Below, one piece after another: positions 21,974 to 34,632 of a stretch of DNA of 64,000 nucleotides. Origin of the DNA: Arachnomyces sp. PD_36 (Eukaryota; Ascomycota; Eurotiomycetes; Onygenales; Arachnomycetaceae); assembly GCA_032988195.1 (NCBI GenBank), contig JANTQE010000005.1:1178001-1242000 (forward strand). Reading direction: 5' to 3'. Every line of letters begins with the position of its first letter. Within the stretch, counting starts at the first letter, position 1. The notes beneath the pieces are model-generated. The model saw only the letters and a program-made list of their open reading frames with translations, had not been told where the DNA came from and did not search any database. The position numbers and the translations under genes were made by a program.

Positions 21974-22966
21974 TCAAGTCACCACTCGAACCGCAGCCTG
22001 TGGCATGACGAGTTCCAGGCTCTTCTTGGCGGAGCCTCCGACCGAGAGAGAGGGTTTGTGGAGGGGTGGGAGTGGGCGGTGGTGTTTTGAAGATGGGTCG
22101 TGTTTGTGGGGCTTCGTTGGTTGAGCGGCAGTAGTGGCCGTAGCGTGTGTGAGGGTTGGGGAGGGAGAAGGGGATGGCGCAGGTGAGGCTGAAGGTGAAC
22201 TGCTCAGAGATGGGACGGGAGCGTTGAGGGAAGCGAGGGATGAGTTGCGATGATGCCTGCCGTCTGGGATGGAGTAGGCGCGGTCGTGCGTCGGGGCGAA
22301 GTAGCCGAGATTCTCAAGTTGAGCGTTTTGTTGATAAATGCCACCGTGTCGGTCAGTTGACGGGTTCCATTCGGAAGGGTGGAGGTCGGAGGTAAGGTCG
22401 TGGGTGTCAGGGATTGTGGCAGGTGCGGTTGCTGTGGATGGAGCTGTGGAAGGAGGGAGCTTTGTTGGCTCGAGAGGAGGGACAATGAATCGGGAGAAAA
22501 CGGGAGATGATGGGGGTGTTGGCGCGGGAGATAGGGAGAAGGAGGACGCGGAGAGGGGTTTCTTTGAGTCTTGACGCTGGCAGCTGGAGGTATGTTAGCA
22601 ATTGCAGGGGGACGGAGGAAGTTTTGAGGCGTACCTTGAGCTGCAGTATAGAACGGAGTTGTGGGGAGTCATGATCTGCTTTTCGCACATGGCGCTATTA
22701 TATGTCAGTAAGCAATTGGATCAGGAGATGGCTCAGAAAACATACCAGAATGGCAGGAAACCTGTAGCCATATCGAACTTCTCCTCGTCTGATTTTTCCT
22801 TCCTTTTCGTGGTGGGTGAGAGAGGACCGGGCCTGGACAGTCGGACGGTGGAAGAAGAATGGGTAGGACGTCTTGTCAACGGTGGAGGACGTTGAGATTT
22901 ATGAGCGTTGGAGGAGATGGTGCGTCCGTGGTGGGTAGAGGGTTTCGCGGGGAGTAATGAAGCCAT
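21974..22966 (-). CDS. Ecl1-like zinc-binding protein (life-span regulatory factor family)
   Basis: Three exons, 22966-22746, 22694-22635 and 22583-21974, give 296 residues. The two introns (51 bp each) have GTATGT and GTACGC donors. Splicing builds the signature FDMATGFLPFCAMCEKQI, then LYCSSSCQRQDS; the four cysteines (CxxC and CxxxC) and the FDMA lead-in match the fungal Ecl1/2/3 family, whose small yeast members extend chronological life span and respond to nutrient or metal limitation. The rest is disordered: a basic Pro/Ser N-terminus of about 60 residues and a long Pro/Ser/His-rich tail ending in LELVMPQAAVRVVT. The start is the first ATG after an in-frame TAG 15 codons upstream; that TAG lies in an AG-ended context, so an additional upstream exon is possible. 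Function beyond family resemblance is inferred. Confidence 0.82.
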
Positions 22967-25617
22967 GGCAGCTTCAATGTTCTTTTCCCAGTTCGATGAA
23001 TCTGTTTCCCGCTATCTGAGCCGTGTCTCGGGCTTTCGTGGCCAAGTGAGACAGGAGAGCGAAACTTTTTCAGTAGGTGGTGAAGCTGTGGTGGAACGGG
23101 AGAAGTTTCGTATGTAGAGCAAAGTAGCACGAGGTGAGGGAAATTGGATCTATGGAGAGATGTTAGAGGATGGTGTTGGTATATTTATGGGAGATGAGAG
23201 GAAAGAGGGAGATAGGTAGAGGATATCTATCGTGGAAGGGACGTGGGGGGATGATAAGAGATACTAGGTAGTTGGTACTCACCCTCGGCAAGGTAAGGGA
23301 CTGGGGGGTGCTTATCAGGGGAGGGAAGTGATAGCAGGGAGTGAGAGGTACAGAGGATCTAGGCCTTCTAGGATGGAGATATAGTAGTGGTCAATGGCCT
23401 AGAGAAGAATTGTCTGTGTGATTGAGAAGAAGAACAATCTTGAGGTCGACAGCAATATAAGAAGAAGAAGAAGAAGAAGAAGAAGAGAAGGACCTTCCAG
23501 ACTGTGAGTCAGTGATAAAAAAAAAGATAAAGATTGATAGTCGTTGAAAAAGTGGAGAGCGATAAACCCAGGAAGTTCTGGATGTTCTGGTTGTTCTCTT
23601 TCTTTTTGTTCCCTCGTTCTTTGTATCTCGAAAGAGAAAATTCGTCCAAGTTAGAAGAAAGATAAGGACGATGGTTCTTTTAAGAATCTTTTCCTTCTCG
23701 ACTTCAAGAAACTACATTATCTTCACACAAAAGAAAGAAAGCAAGAAAAAGTGAATTTCCAATCAAATTATGCGAGCACGCCTTCCAAACAACCGATCGC
23801 AGTGGCTGGAAGAGATTCCCCTTCCTTTGTGGTGGATCAAGATCAACTCTAGACTTTTCATAGAAGAGAGAGAGAAGAGAAGAGAAGAGTCTCCTCTGAC
23901 GAAATACTCGACCGTTGAGCACATCAACCCATGGATGAGGCAGAAGTCAATACCAGCTTTTACTTGAGCTCTCAACTATTACGCCATGTACTATTTTCGA
24001 CATTCGCCGACAAAAGTGCGAAAGAAGAACAAGCGAGATGGATCCCACTAGATTCTTCCAGAGCACCTTGCTGTCTCTGTCCACTTAGTAGTAACAGTAA
24101 CTGTCGCCCACAAGGTCATCGACGGCACCACAGCTTCACAAGGTTCCGATCCCTTCATTCATTCGTTCTTCTGTCCTTTCGTCTCATGATCTTCTTCTCT
24201 CTGTCTGTCGTCCCTGCATGGATCTCCCTGCAAAAACTGTACATAAAAGCACATCACCCTCAACTCCCGCTTCGGATTGGCCATCGTAAACTTGCTCAGG
24301 CACATTCATCATCTGCATCGAGATCACCACCATCACCAGCTCACCAGCTGTCCTCGGAAGCAAGTCCATTTCGTCAGTCGACACGCAAAATACCCACAAC
24401 TTCTGCCGTCATGAACCAGACAACTTATACCTGACCATGTATCTCCATAACTCACCTTACTCAAGCTCTTCGGCCTTCTTTTTTTCGCCCCTCTTGCTCT
24501 GACTCGGTCGGGTAGAGAAGGGATCTCGGAAGAAACGGCCGAAGAAAGATCCCGCATCACATTACCTCTAAGCTCCTCTTCCTTCTTTATGACTTATCTA
24601 TCACCCCTTACTTCCAGTCCTCGCATAGGAGGATTTAGAGATACATACATACATGTACATCTCTCACCTTGCACAACATCCTTATCGCTCATCGAGCCAT
24701 CCGATCACATCTTATCTCCCCCTCCCTCACAAACACAACCGCCACCCGACCCTGTCGACACCAAAGATAAGAATGGCGACTATCTACTCTATTTAACTTC
24801 CCCTCCACCATCCACCCTATCTGCAGATAGATCGCGATAGGGGAAGGTGATCACGAGATGAAGTATACTTCCTACCTATCTACCACAATTGATGTTGTAG
24901 AAGTCGCTATAATTGACCAAGATGCAGTGTTTCCGTTGATGGAATCTGGTGGTGGGAGTTCATCATCCATCCATTCATCCATTCATTCACCCAGAGGAGA
25001 GTCCTGACGGACTCCTTGGGAATAAAGGTACATTTGACCCTCGGATTCGGATCAAACGGAAATAAATATTCATTTTATATCGTACCCCTTTCTTTTATTG
25101 CCTCCACGTTAATTAACCCTCAGGGTCTTCTTCGTTCGATGTACACACATGCTATGCTGTACTTGAACGATTTCCAACCCCACGCGTTCGGGTTCTGCCC
25201 GAAGGGAGGGCTCGCTTTGACCACCAGCCATATATATACATACCTCCCGGAATTGTAGCTATTATAGTACCCAGATGATTAGCCATGTTCTAGATCTATT
25301 CCAGCTTGGATGTTGTCACTTAGTAACCCCCCCAAACTACGTGGGTAACCGGTTGATTTACTCGACTTTTACCCCCATTCATTTTTATATATAGGAGTAG
25401 CTTTCAGCCATAGAGAGCCATAGAGGAGCGTTCCATCGATCCCGAGCTTGCTTCATGGGTTGACTGACAGCTTCAGGGGGTTCTTGCAGACCCCTTCCAA
25501 GCATCAAGGTGACAGGAATGTTTGATACACGTACATGTACATAACTTGCCATTTCATCAGAACTTTGTAGAATCTATCAAAACACCTCACCACCCTACAA
25601 GTTGGTACACCATCACA
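22967..25617. other. Intergenic gap, long upstream region of the Ecl1-like gene
   Basis: Contains a (AAG)n run, a degenerate TTCA/TCCA tetranucleotide stretch near 24965-24990 and CT-rich sequence at 24500-24800. A 167-codon frame at 23931-24434 (+) shows no domain and biased composition, so I do not call it. The first part is probably promoter and leader of the Ecl1-like gene. Confidence 0.5.
23459..23486. repeat. (AAG)n microsatellite
   Basis: About nine uninterrupted AAG units in non-coding sequence upstream of the Ecl1-like gene. Confidence 0.9.
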
Positions 25618-27770
25618 TCAACCCACTACCCCCTTCCCCCCCTCCTTCCCCATCTCCCTATCCCCACCATTCCCCCTCCTCTCTTTCCCATCCCCATCCC
25701 CCTCAACCCCCAAAAACCTCCCCGGCACCCCCCTAGCCCCCAACCCCACCGGCCCCACAAAACATCCCAACCCCCGACTCCAAACAAACTGGTTCCCCAA
25801 CAACCGTCTTATCTCGCGGTACGCGTACGCGTTCGCGTAGGGGAGTCCTGTCTCCGGGTCGCGGTAGCGTGCCGGTTGGGAGGTTATTACGCAGGTTTGG
25901 GGGGGTGGTGGTTCTAGGGTGGGACGTTAGTTGGGTGGTTTATAATATATATATATATATATATATGGGGATAAGGTGGGGGGGTGGCTGGCTTACTGCT
26001 TAGTTTTGTGGCTCGTTTGCCGCTGGTGGTGGGGTTGGTGTTGAAGAGGATGGAGGTTTCCGGGAGGGTGGTGTGGTGGGAGTCGAAGTTTTCGAGGATT
26101 ATGAGGTTTCGGGTGGATTTTGAGAGTGTGGGAGGGGGAGGGGGAGGGGGATCGGTGGTTGAGGTTGCGGTTGTGGTGGTGGTGGTTGTAGCGGGAGCGG
26201 GTTGGTCTTGTTGTTCTTGCGGTTGTTGCGGTTGTTCTGTGGTCGTTGTTGGAGCGGAATCTGGAGCGGGAGAGACGGTGGCGGGTGGGTTGTCGATGTC
26301 CATTTTGTCTGGAGGAGGGGGAGCGGGTGATGCATGTTCGGGTTGCGGTTGGGGTTGCGGACCAGCTGGTGATTTCGTGTCGGGTTCGGGTTGAGGCTGG
26401 GGGTTCGGCTGCGGTTCTGCTTGTTCGGTTGGTTGCGGTTGCGGTTGTGATTGTGATTGTGATTGTGCCTCAGGTTCTGGTTGTGACGGCTGCTGTTGAG
26501 TCTGTGGTGCAGCTGGTGTTGTAGGAGCACTCTCCTTAGCTTGCGACGTCTCCGCTGGCATCGAAGCGTAGAGGTAAATCCCATCTAGAAAATCCTCAGG
26601 ACCCTGAGGAGGTGCGAACGTAATCTGCCTCTGTGGGGGTTCCGCTGGCATCGCATCTTTCCCCTTCGTCACTGTATCCGACTGTCCGGATGGAGCTGGC
26701 GACGGTGCGGCAACATCCAGCTTCCCCTTAGCATCTGCCGCAGTCTTATCCCCCTTCTTCGCCCGAGCTCCCTTGGGTGACTCGGGATTCGCCTTCTTCC
26801 TCCTCGTAGGCTCCTTCTCCGGCACCTGGGTGACCTCGAAATTCCCAACCCGCGTCAACTTCCCATTAACCCACTGCGCAATCCCACTCCACCACGACAG
26901 CACGGGGCCCTCCAGCCTCCGATTCTGCAACGCCTCCAACCTCGCCCTCTGCTCCTCACTCTTCTTCTTCTCCATCTCCTCCCACCTATTCAGACTCTTA
27001 CTATTCAACCTCTCCGTCTTCGCCGCCTCGGCAAGCCGATCCTCCTGCGTCATCTCCTTCGGTTTCAACTTCTCCTTCCTCCTCGCAGCCTCCTCCATCG
27101 TCGCAATCAACCGTACCCTCTTCTCCTCACTATCCTTCAGCCTCGCATGCGTAAGCTCCTTATTCTGCATCGTCTGCCGTCTCGACGACGCCCTAACGGG
27201 CCCTTCCTCAGCCGTAGGCAACCACGAGATCCTCTCCGACTTCTTCTTCGGCCTGGGCGCACTACTCCCAGCAGCACTCGGCCTCGCCTCAACCCTCGCC
27301 CTCTTCCTAACCGCCATAAACTTCAACCCCTCATGCTCCTTCCTCTTCCTCTTCAACCTCTCCACCCGATCCTGCTTCCTCAACTCCTCCTCCCCTTCCT
27401 CCTCGTTCCCCTTCCCAGGCTCCTCCTCATCCTCATCATCTGATGATGAATCCATCCTCATATCTTCATCATCATCCCCCGCGGCACCACCACCCTCACC
27501 CTCCTCACCTTCCTCCCCAGCCTCGACGGCAGCAGAGTCGAATTCCTCATCGTCGTCCTCTTCCGCGAAGATCGCGGCGATTTCGTCGTCGTCTGCTTCG
27601 GCGTTGAGGAGGCCGGCCATCAGGGCGCCGGCTCGGCTGCGTTTTGGGCGACTGGTTGCGAGGGGGGAGGGTTCGTCATTTTCGGAGCTTTCGTTGTCTT
27701 CGTCTTCGTCCTCTTCCTCTTCGTGGGGTTTGGGGTCGTTGGTGGGTGTCATCTTGTCGTCGCGTGACAT
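25618..27770 (-). CDS. SWC2: SWR1 chromatin-remodelling complex subunit Swc2/YL1
   Basis: Two exons, 27770-25997 and 25913-25618, give 689 residues. Swc2/YL1 (VPS72) recognises the H2A.Z-H2B dimer and helps the SWR1 complex place it in nucleosomes. The N-terminal YL1 domain has the Arg/Lys signature RPKRSRAGALMAGLLNAE, then acidic EEDDDEEF runs that bind histones, followed by long charged helices (RLKRKRKEHEGLK, SRRQTMQNKELTHARLKDSE). The middle (about 390-560) is Pro/Gln-rich and disordered. NLIILENFD marks the approach to the C-terminal YL1_C domain in exon 2: CVITSQPARYRDPETGLPYA, NAYAYREIRRL, VWSRGLGCFVGP. The exon join (AGC A then AACCACC) gives LSKPPPPQTCVITS. The 83-bp intron has a GTAAGC donor, a TAG acceptor and an (AT)11 repeat. 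If unspliced, translation stops exactly at the acceptor TAG and the YL1_C domain is lost. Confidence 0.94.
25945..25966. repeat. (AT)n microsatellite in the SWC2 intron
   Basis: About eleven AT units in the middle of the 83-bp intron of SWC2. Confidence 0.9.
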
Positions 27771-30700
27771 TGTATTATTGTAGTGATGGGCTCTTGTAGG
27801 GATGGAAAGTCATAGTATGGATTGCCTTCCCGAATTCACGCGGAAACGCGAACGAGTCTTCGTGGTGAGGAAGGCTTTTGTTGTTGCTCGGAGTAGAGCA
27901 AACAAATCACCACCATCAAACAGCTATTTAGCGGCCATTCAAAGGGAACACAGTACCGGACAGGAACAGAGACGCGAATATTAATCTTGCGAGTAATCCA
28001 CTAACTGTAGAAACGTCGTCTACAAGCTTCAAAACAATGAACGATAGTGCTCTGTTCTGGTGATCGCGAAGTGGAATGTTTTTTCTCCCGTTAAGTCTAT
28101 CCTTCTTGCCTTAAAAGAACATCTTAGTATTAGACTTTCCAGACGCCACAGACGTTCAGCCACAGTTGATCCAAAAAAGGACTAGCTTCGAGCATTGAAG
28201 GATCCGCACGAACGTTGGATGATGAGATGAGACTCTTGTTGCTTGTTGGAGATAAGAAAGGCGTTCATCATTCATTTTTCAATTAGCCGCCAAATGAAAT
28301 GATCTTCACGAGGCCATGATCGGTAGATTTCTACGGATGTTCTCACAAAGATAGGCGATGCTGAGGAGATTAAAGATTCGGGGAACGGTATGTGAAGAGA
28401 AGCGGCAGACGGGGAAAAGTACCGGGGTTCCCTCGTTTCAGATATTTCTTGATGAAATGAAGCGATGGCACGATACGACGATCGCTCTTTCTTTTTCCTT
28501 GAAGGCAATCAATCGTCAATGGTGTTCATATCAGTTTGAGTGGCCTCTTCACCATGCACTTTCTGAGACCGGTCGACACGAGAATGGACTGTGCCTCGTA
28601 CGCTGTCGTCACCCCAGATTGTTTACGACGAATCCGATCCACTTCGTTTTGGCTGCTCGAGACTTTCCGATGTGGATGAGGGCAGTGCTCCAGAGCTTGT
28701 CTCCAAACATTTGTTTGAGAACCAGGCGGGAGAATGTAATATCCCCACCACTCACCTTTCAAGATACTGCGTGTCATCTGTTGTTGCTCACCTTTCATCT
28801 CCTGTGGAGGAACATTGGCCCCCAAATCTGGGATACGTCTTATGAGCTCAGGTTCGCATGAAGTTGGCCCATCTTCAAACAGTGTCGCGAGTTTGTACGA
28901 GGGGTCTTTTGTCGCGGAATTTCGCTTTCTCTCCCGGCAGAAGTTACTGGTATGAGAAACTGGGCTCGTTGAAAAGGATAAAAACACCACCTGGTGGCTG
29001 TTACAATCGGCATAATACAGGAGGTTAAAAAGTAGGTTGCTTTGTAGGTTAAATGCAGGTTGCACCCGGAGGCTGGATGCCGTTGGTTTCTGGACGGGAA
29101 GCTTGGACGAGATAGTAGTCCAGGATTGCCGCGACCGAGTCTCTGGAAGAAAGCAGTTTTCGATCCCTCATATTGACTTGGGGGGGTGGTTCATCGTGAT
29201 CTCTCAGCGATGACTGAGGTTAGAAGATGATCGGATCGTAGTAACTGTCCCTGAAAATCTGCGCTGGCTGTGTGACGGGGGATTTGATCTAGAAGGTAAG
29301 TGGATGGGGGGGCCGACCAGTGAGGGTTGAGAAGGGGCACTGTTGGTATCACTGTCGTGTCTGGAGTTGTAGACGGTGAAGAGATACCTCGTACGAGTAT
29401 GCGTGGAGGGTAGTAAGAAGGTAGTTCTCTGACCTCTGATCTCTGATCTCCTTTTCCTCTCTTCCTCCTTCGATGCCATGCTCGGGGTTTGAATTGTACC
29501 GTGAGACTTGAGTAGTCTATTGGATAGGTAGATTTTATATCGAAGGGGAAAGAAGTACGCACACGTAGACATAGGAGAAGTAGAGGGTTCTCGCCTTAAG
29601 AGAGAGGAAGAAAGATACCCATCACATCGTCCTGCTCCTCCTCTCCTCCTCCTCCTCCTCCTCCTCCCCATCCTCACTGTCATCGTTTCTCGTCGTCTCT
29701 TCTTTTCTTCTTTTTCTTCTCTTCCTGCAACTCATTAAATTGAGGCTCAGTTTCCCCATCAAGCCCGACACTAGCCTAAATTAAGCAACCCACCAAACCC
29801 TTTCTAGTTTAGTGGCTGTTTCTGCTAATAATCTCTCACTTCTTTCTTTCCTTCACCTGTCCTCCTCCTCGTCCTCGTCGTCTTCATCTCTGTCTCTTCT
29901 CTCTCTTTTCGTCTTCCTGTCTCTTTCACGATCTTCCTTTCTACCCATCGCCAACTACCTCCTCCCTCCCTCGAACATCCCCTTATCCCCTCTTAACCCA
30001 TTCATCCTTATATTCTCTTGCATCGCCATCTTTCTTCTTCCCCATTGTCTTTCTATTCAAACTCCATTTTCTTCCCCTTCCTGCATCTCGCATCCACCCC
30101 CCCCAAATCCATCTGGATATAATATCTTAACTACATCCGTCCTGTCCGCATCCTCCCTTTACGGATACACCCTCCCTTCGGCCTTCTCATCCCTTCGATC
30201 TACCAGCGTACTTAAAGCAAATCCCACTTTCCTTTGACAGGTCGCTATCCGACCTGCGCCTTTGTCTCGACGACATCTGCATTCCTCCTTTCTTCGCCTC
30301 GTCCACACTCGAACGTGTTCCCGAAGGCCTCGATATAGATTTTAATGCTGGGTATTTTACTGTGAAGGATAATTGCCATCTTCCGCTGGGAGACAGAAGC
30401 ACGACAAAACAGCTTAACCTTTAATACCTATTGTCGCTCCCCATCCACTCAACCTTTTCCGAAAAGCTCAATCAACGGGGCGAAATATATATTTCTTTCC
30501 TCGCTTTTCAGCTAAGACTCTCTCGGATTTCCGCGACCGATACTCCGTCTCAATTCACGATTCGTTTCGCGCGAGATCTGGCCCTCTGAAGTCTTGGCAA
30601 ACGTCGCCAATCCGACAGCAAACTGTAATCCGATAATCCATAAAGAGACAATTCTGCCGTGGCCTGTTACCTGACATCGACCGACGTTTGCTCATATCAC

Positions 30701-30885
30701 GCATCAGCACTTTCAATGCTAGCAGCAGGATCCCCCTCCCCCCCGTTTCACTCCAACTTCTCTAATCGAACGGAGTCGCTCACCTCTAGCGTCAACTAAT
30801 TCGCCAACTTTCCAAAGCTACGAACAAACATAGATTTTTCCAAGATAAACTCCCGTTTTTGAGGCAGCTAAACCCATAATCTATA
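27771..30885. other. Divergent intergenic region, leader of the Pumilio gene
   Basis: This lies between SWC2 (-) and the Pumilio gene (+). From about 29600 to 30300 the + strand is strongly pyrimidine-rich, as expected for a long fungal 5' leader. Several ATGs occur (for example near 30342 and 30717), so unlike the NRD1-like leader this one could contain upstream reading frames. No other gene is supported in 27771-29600. Confidence 0.5.
29635..29668. repeat. (CTC)n microsatellite
   Basis: CTC/CCT units over about 34 bases at the start of the pyrimidine-rich region upstream of the Pumilio gene. Confidence 0.85.
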
Positions 30886-33800
30886 ATGATCCCTGCTTCA
30901 CGATCTGACGGCCATCTCAACATGAACTTTCCTCCGACTTCTCAGCCAAAGTCCGGAACCTCCACCGGCAGCACCTCCCCGAACGAGCTGGCGGGTACAG
31001 GCTCGGTGAAATCGCCATTCGGTAACCAGAATGTGCTAGGCAGTGGAGGTTCGCTTGGGGGTGCGAGAATGGGGGCTGGCTCCCCGTCTCATGATCTTGG
31101 CACTCGATTGTACTCGAAGAGGTATGTCCAGCTGCAGTAGAAGTAGATATGGTGGCACAACTAATGTACTTCCCCGCGTTTAGAGCTCGTGAAATCAAGG
31201 TCCAAGAAGGTGTCTCGCCCAACATCTGGGGCCCTCCCACCAGCGGCAATTCGACTCCACTCCGCGAGAACATCCCCGAGTCCCCGGGCCAGGACGGTTT
31301 CCCCGACTTGATCCCACCACCAGAGACCAACCTCAACAGTCCTAACCGCAGAACAAGAGCTGGTACCGTCCCCTCACGATTCTCACCAGTGGGGACTCCC
31401 AATGGTGTTGGTCTGCAACCGTTCCCCTCCAAAACCTCCCGACCTACCCCGTCCACTAGCCCTTTCCGCCCTCCGATGTCAGCCGTCGATACGGGTAAAT
31501 CTACTGCTGGAAGTGTGAACAATACGGCCCTGTTGTCCCGCCTTAGGGCTGGTTCCATGCCTCAGCATCCGAATATGATGGGCAGCAACCCTGATCCTAA
31601 TCCGTTTGGTCCATCCTTGTTTTCTACTAGTTGGGCATCTGGAAGGAATCGGGCAACAACTTTGTCCAGTATTCGATCCTCCGAAGGGCCAACTTCTCCC
31701 GCGCAATCCACTTTCTCGAAAGAAGGGCTTGCAGATACAGATGTGAAAACATTGGATTACCTTGGACTAGCAGAGACCCCGCAACAAGCTCGAGCAACAC
31801 TTGCCCGACCCCCCGCCGATATCATGATGCAACAGCAACAGCAACAACACCAGAATGCTGCAATCCCCGCTCTTCTAGCTGAAATGGCAATGATGAACAA
31901 AAACTCCAACCGATTCAGATCCTATTCCGTCAATGCGAAAGAAAAATATGCAGAGGAGGATGAAGAAGAGCTCAACGACCATTACTCTGCACTCCCCTCT
32001 GGGAACATGACCCCTTCGGCTGCTGCTACCGCAGCTCAACTAGCTGCCACCCAAGCTCAGATTCATCAGCATAACCTTGCTGTTCAAGCGTTTGCGAACC
32101 ATGCCTCTGCAAGCCGACCGCGTGCCCGGACCACGGGTGTTTTGGATACCCCACCACAAAGGTCGTCGCTTCGTAACTATCTCGCCACACCATCGAGATT
32201 GGACAGCAGTATCAATGCATCCGATCTTCGTATCTTGGAGAATGGAGAATACGACGAGCTCTCAGAGGCCGTGCAGATGATGCAACTGGGTGGAATGCAA
32301 AGTGGAGGGTCCCGGCCTGGCCAGGAAATTGTTGATGAGAACAACCTGGATAGTCCAACCCGAGCTTTGTGGATTGGTAGCATCCCTGTGTCCACAACCG
32401 TCACTTCGCTCGATGCTATCTTCAATATGTACGGAAAGATCGAGTCTACTCGTGTCTTGACGCATAAAAATTGCGGTTTTGTGAACTTTGAGCGTGTGGA
32501 AAGTGCCATCCAGGCCAAGTCTCTGCTCAACGGAAAGGAGATATTCCCAGGTGCTGGACCTGTCAGGATCGGATATGCCAAGGTTCCTGGGACTTCGGCG
32601 ACTGGTACACCTGGGCCTAATGGCATTCTGCCATCACCCAGCCCGGACCCAAATACCGGTGCTGCTAACCGTGGTTCCAACGCTGCTTCCAATGCCGCGG
32701 CTCCAACCGCCTCTGGTACCGCAAGCTCTGACAAGGTCCCCACTGCCGACGCTTCTGCCACCCCTCACGTACCTGATCTCGCTGATTTGCAGCCAGAAAT
32801 GACTCAAATTGTCGCAGAATTTGGTGCTTCGGAGGAAGAATGTCGCAACATCACTACGAGTATCCGCAGAGCAATCTCCTACACCTCATTCGAGAAGGAA
32901 ATCCCTCCCATCCCAGAGCCGAGCCAAACCAGGATGCATGATGCTCCTCGTCTCCGAGAAATTCGCAAGAGAGTTGACAATGGCGCCTGTGCGCTTCAGG
33001 AGATTGAAGAAACCGCTAATGGGATGCTTCCCGAAATCGCAGAACTGTCTTCGGATTATCTTGGCAATACAGTTGTGCAGAAACTGTTTGAGTACTGCTC
33101 AGAGCCGACCAAGGAGCAAATGTTGGCTCAGATCGCCCCGCACCTTGCCGAGATTGGTGTTCACAAGAACGGTACCTGGGCTGCTCAGAAGATCATTGAT
33201 GTAGCCAAGACTCCAACTCAGATGAGAATGATTGTTGAAAGTGTCCGCGCGTACACGGTTCCTCTCTTCTTGGATCAATACGGTAACTACGTGTTGCAGT
33301 GCTGCTTGCGCTTTGGAAGCCCATACAATGATTACATCTTTGAGGCGATGCTCAGTCAAATGTGGGAGGTTTCCCAAGGTCGTTTCGGTGCTCGGGCAAT
33401 GCGAGCTTGCCTGGAAAGCCACCATGCAACCAAGGATCAGCAAAGAATGCTTGCTGCCGCGATTGCGCTTCACAGTGTCCAACTTGCAACAAACGCAAAT
33501 GGCGCTCTGCTCCTCACTTGGTTCCTTGACACCTGTACCTTCCCGCGTCGTCGAACTGTCCTTGCTCCGCGTCTTGTCCCACATCTCGTCCACCTCTGTA
33601 CCCACAAGGTTGCGTATTTGACTGTTCTCAAAGTCATTAACCAGCGAAATGAGCCCGAGGCTCGCGAAATCGTTCTGAAGGCTCTATTCTTTAGCCCCGG
33701 AGACGAGACTTTGGAGAGTATCCTTAGCGACCAGACTTCTGGAGCTACTTTAATCTTCAAGGTGTTGACTACACCGTTCTTTGACGAAACGATGCGCGCA

Positions 33801-34632
33801 GAGGTTGTGAAGAATGTGTCGAAGGTTCTCACCAAGCTAAAGGCGACCCCAAGTCAAGGTTACAAGAGATTGATGGATGAGGTTGGGCTTTCTTCCAGAA
33901 ACACGGGCTCTCGCGACAACCAGCATGGTAGAGATAATGCTCATGGCCATGGTTCCAACTCGGAGAAACATCACCGTCCAACATCTCGACAGGCCAGCGG
34001 AAGCAACTATCCTCCGCAATCGAACACTAGTCAGTTTCCTCCAGTTATGCAACCTCAAGGGTTTGATAGCCCTACGAATATGGCAAGGTCTGTGTCTTCG
34101 GAACAAGGTACTATGCCTCCCTTCGACCAGTACAATTTGAATGGAGTCGGTGGGTTGAACGGTCTTAACAATGTCAACAACATGGCCAACGCTGGTTTCG
34201 GACAAGACCCGATGCTCCCGATGAACCAGCAGCAATTGCAGTATCAGGCGTACCTGGCATCCCAGCCCCGAGGTGTTTCTCCCGGCGGGTTCTACCCCAC
34301 AATGACTTCGAACAACTTTGGTGGCTACGCATCCGCCTCTCCAGCCATGGACAATTTCAGGCCTCTTCCCAACCATACCTCCCCTCTCCCTGGCCAGCCT
34401 CCGCAGGTTAACCCCAGCCCTCTCCTCAACCAACCATCCTTTGCCCCTTCACAGTTCGGCCCTGTGATGGGTGGAGGACAGATGTACCAACAATATCCTC
34501 AGCAACAATACTATCCTCAGCAACCACAGTCAGTGCAGGGACAACAAGGCCGCCAACGCGGACGTGTAAGTCAACCAGATAATATCCCTCCCTTTTTATC
34601 TCGTACTGACATATCATCTTTCACAGCGATAA
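30886..34632 (+). CDS. RRM plus Pumilio-repeat RNA-binding protein (Jsn1/Puf2 type)
   Basis: Three exons, 30886-31121, 31184-34565 and 34627-34632, give 1207 residues. Intron 1 (62 bp, GTATGT..TTTAG) joins LYSKR to AREIKVQEGVSPNIWG. An RRM lies at about 472-548 (ALWIGSIPVSTTVTSLDAIF, CGFVNFERVESA). Pumilio-type helical repeats run from about 690 to 920 (SSDYLGNTVVQKLFEYCSE, HKNGTWAAQKIID, DQYGNYVLQCCLRFG, RFGARAMRACLESH, NANGALLLTWFLD). RRM followed by PUF repeats is the arrangement of yeast Jsn1/Puf1 and Puf2, which bind mRNAs of membrane-associated proteins. The N-terminal third and the C-terminal 270 residues are Asn/Gln/Pro-rich and disordered. Intron 2 (GTAAGT..CACAG) leaves only an Arg codon and TAA in the last coding exon; if retained, the frame continues to 34691 with a different tail. 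Confidence 0.93.

Noticed and set aside
23931..24434. 167-codon frame on + in the gap upstream of the Ecl1-like gene
   Set aside because: Ser/His/Leu-rich low-complexity translation without conserved motif; probably pyrimidine-rich leader or spacer sequence.
26099..27783. Long Ser/Leu-rich and Gln/Asn-rich frames over SWC2, including 336 codons on +
   Set aside because: They are mirror frames produced by the low-complexity acidic and Pro/Gln-rich SWC2 coding sequence.
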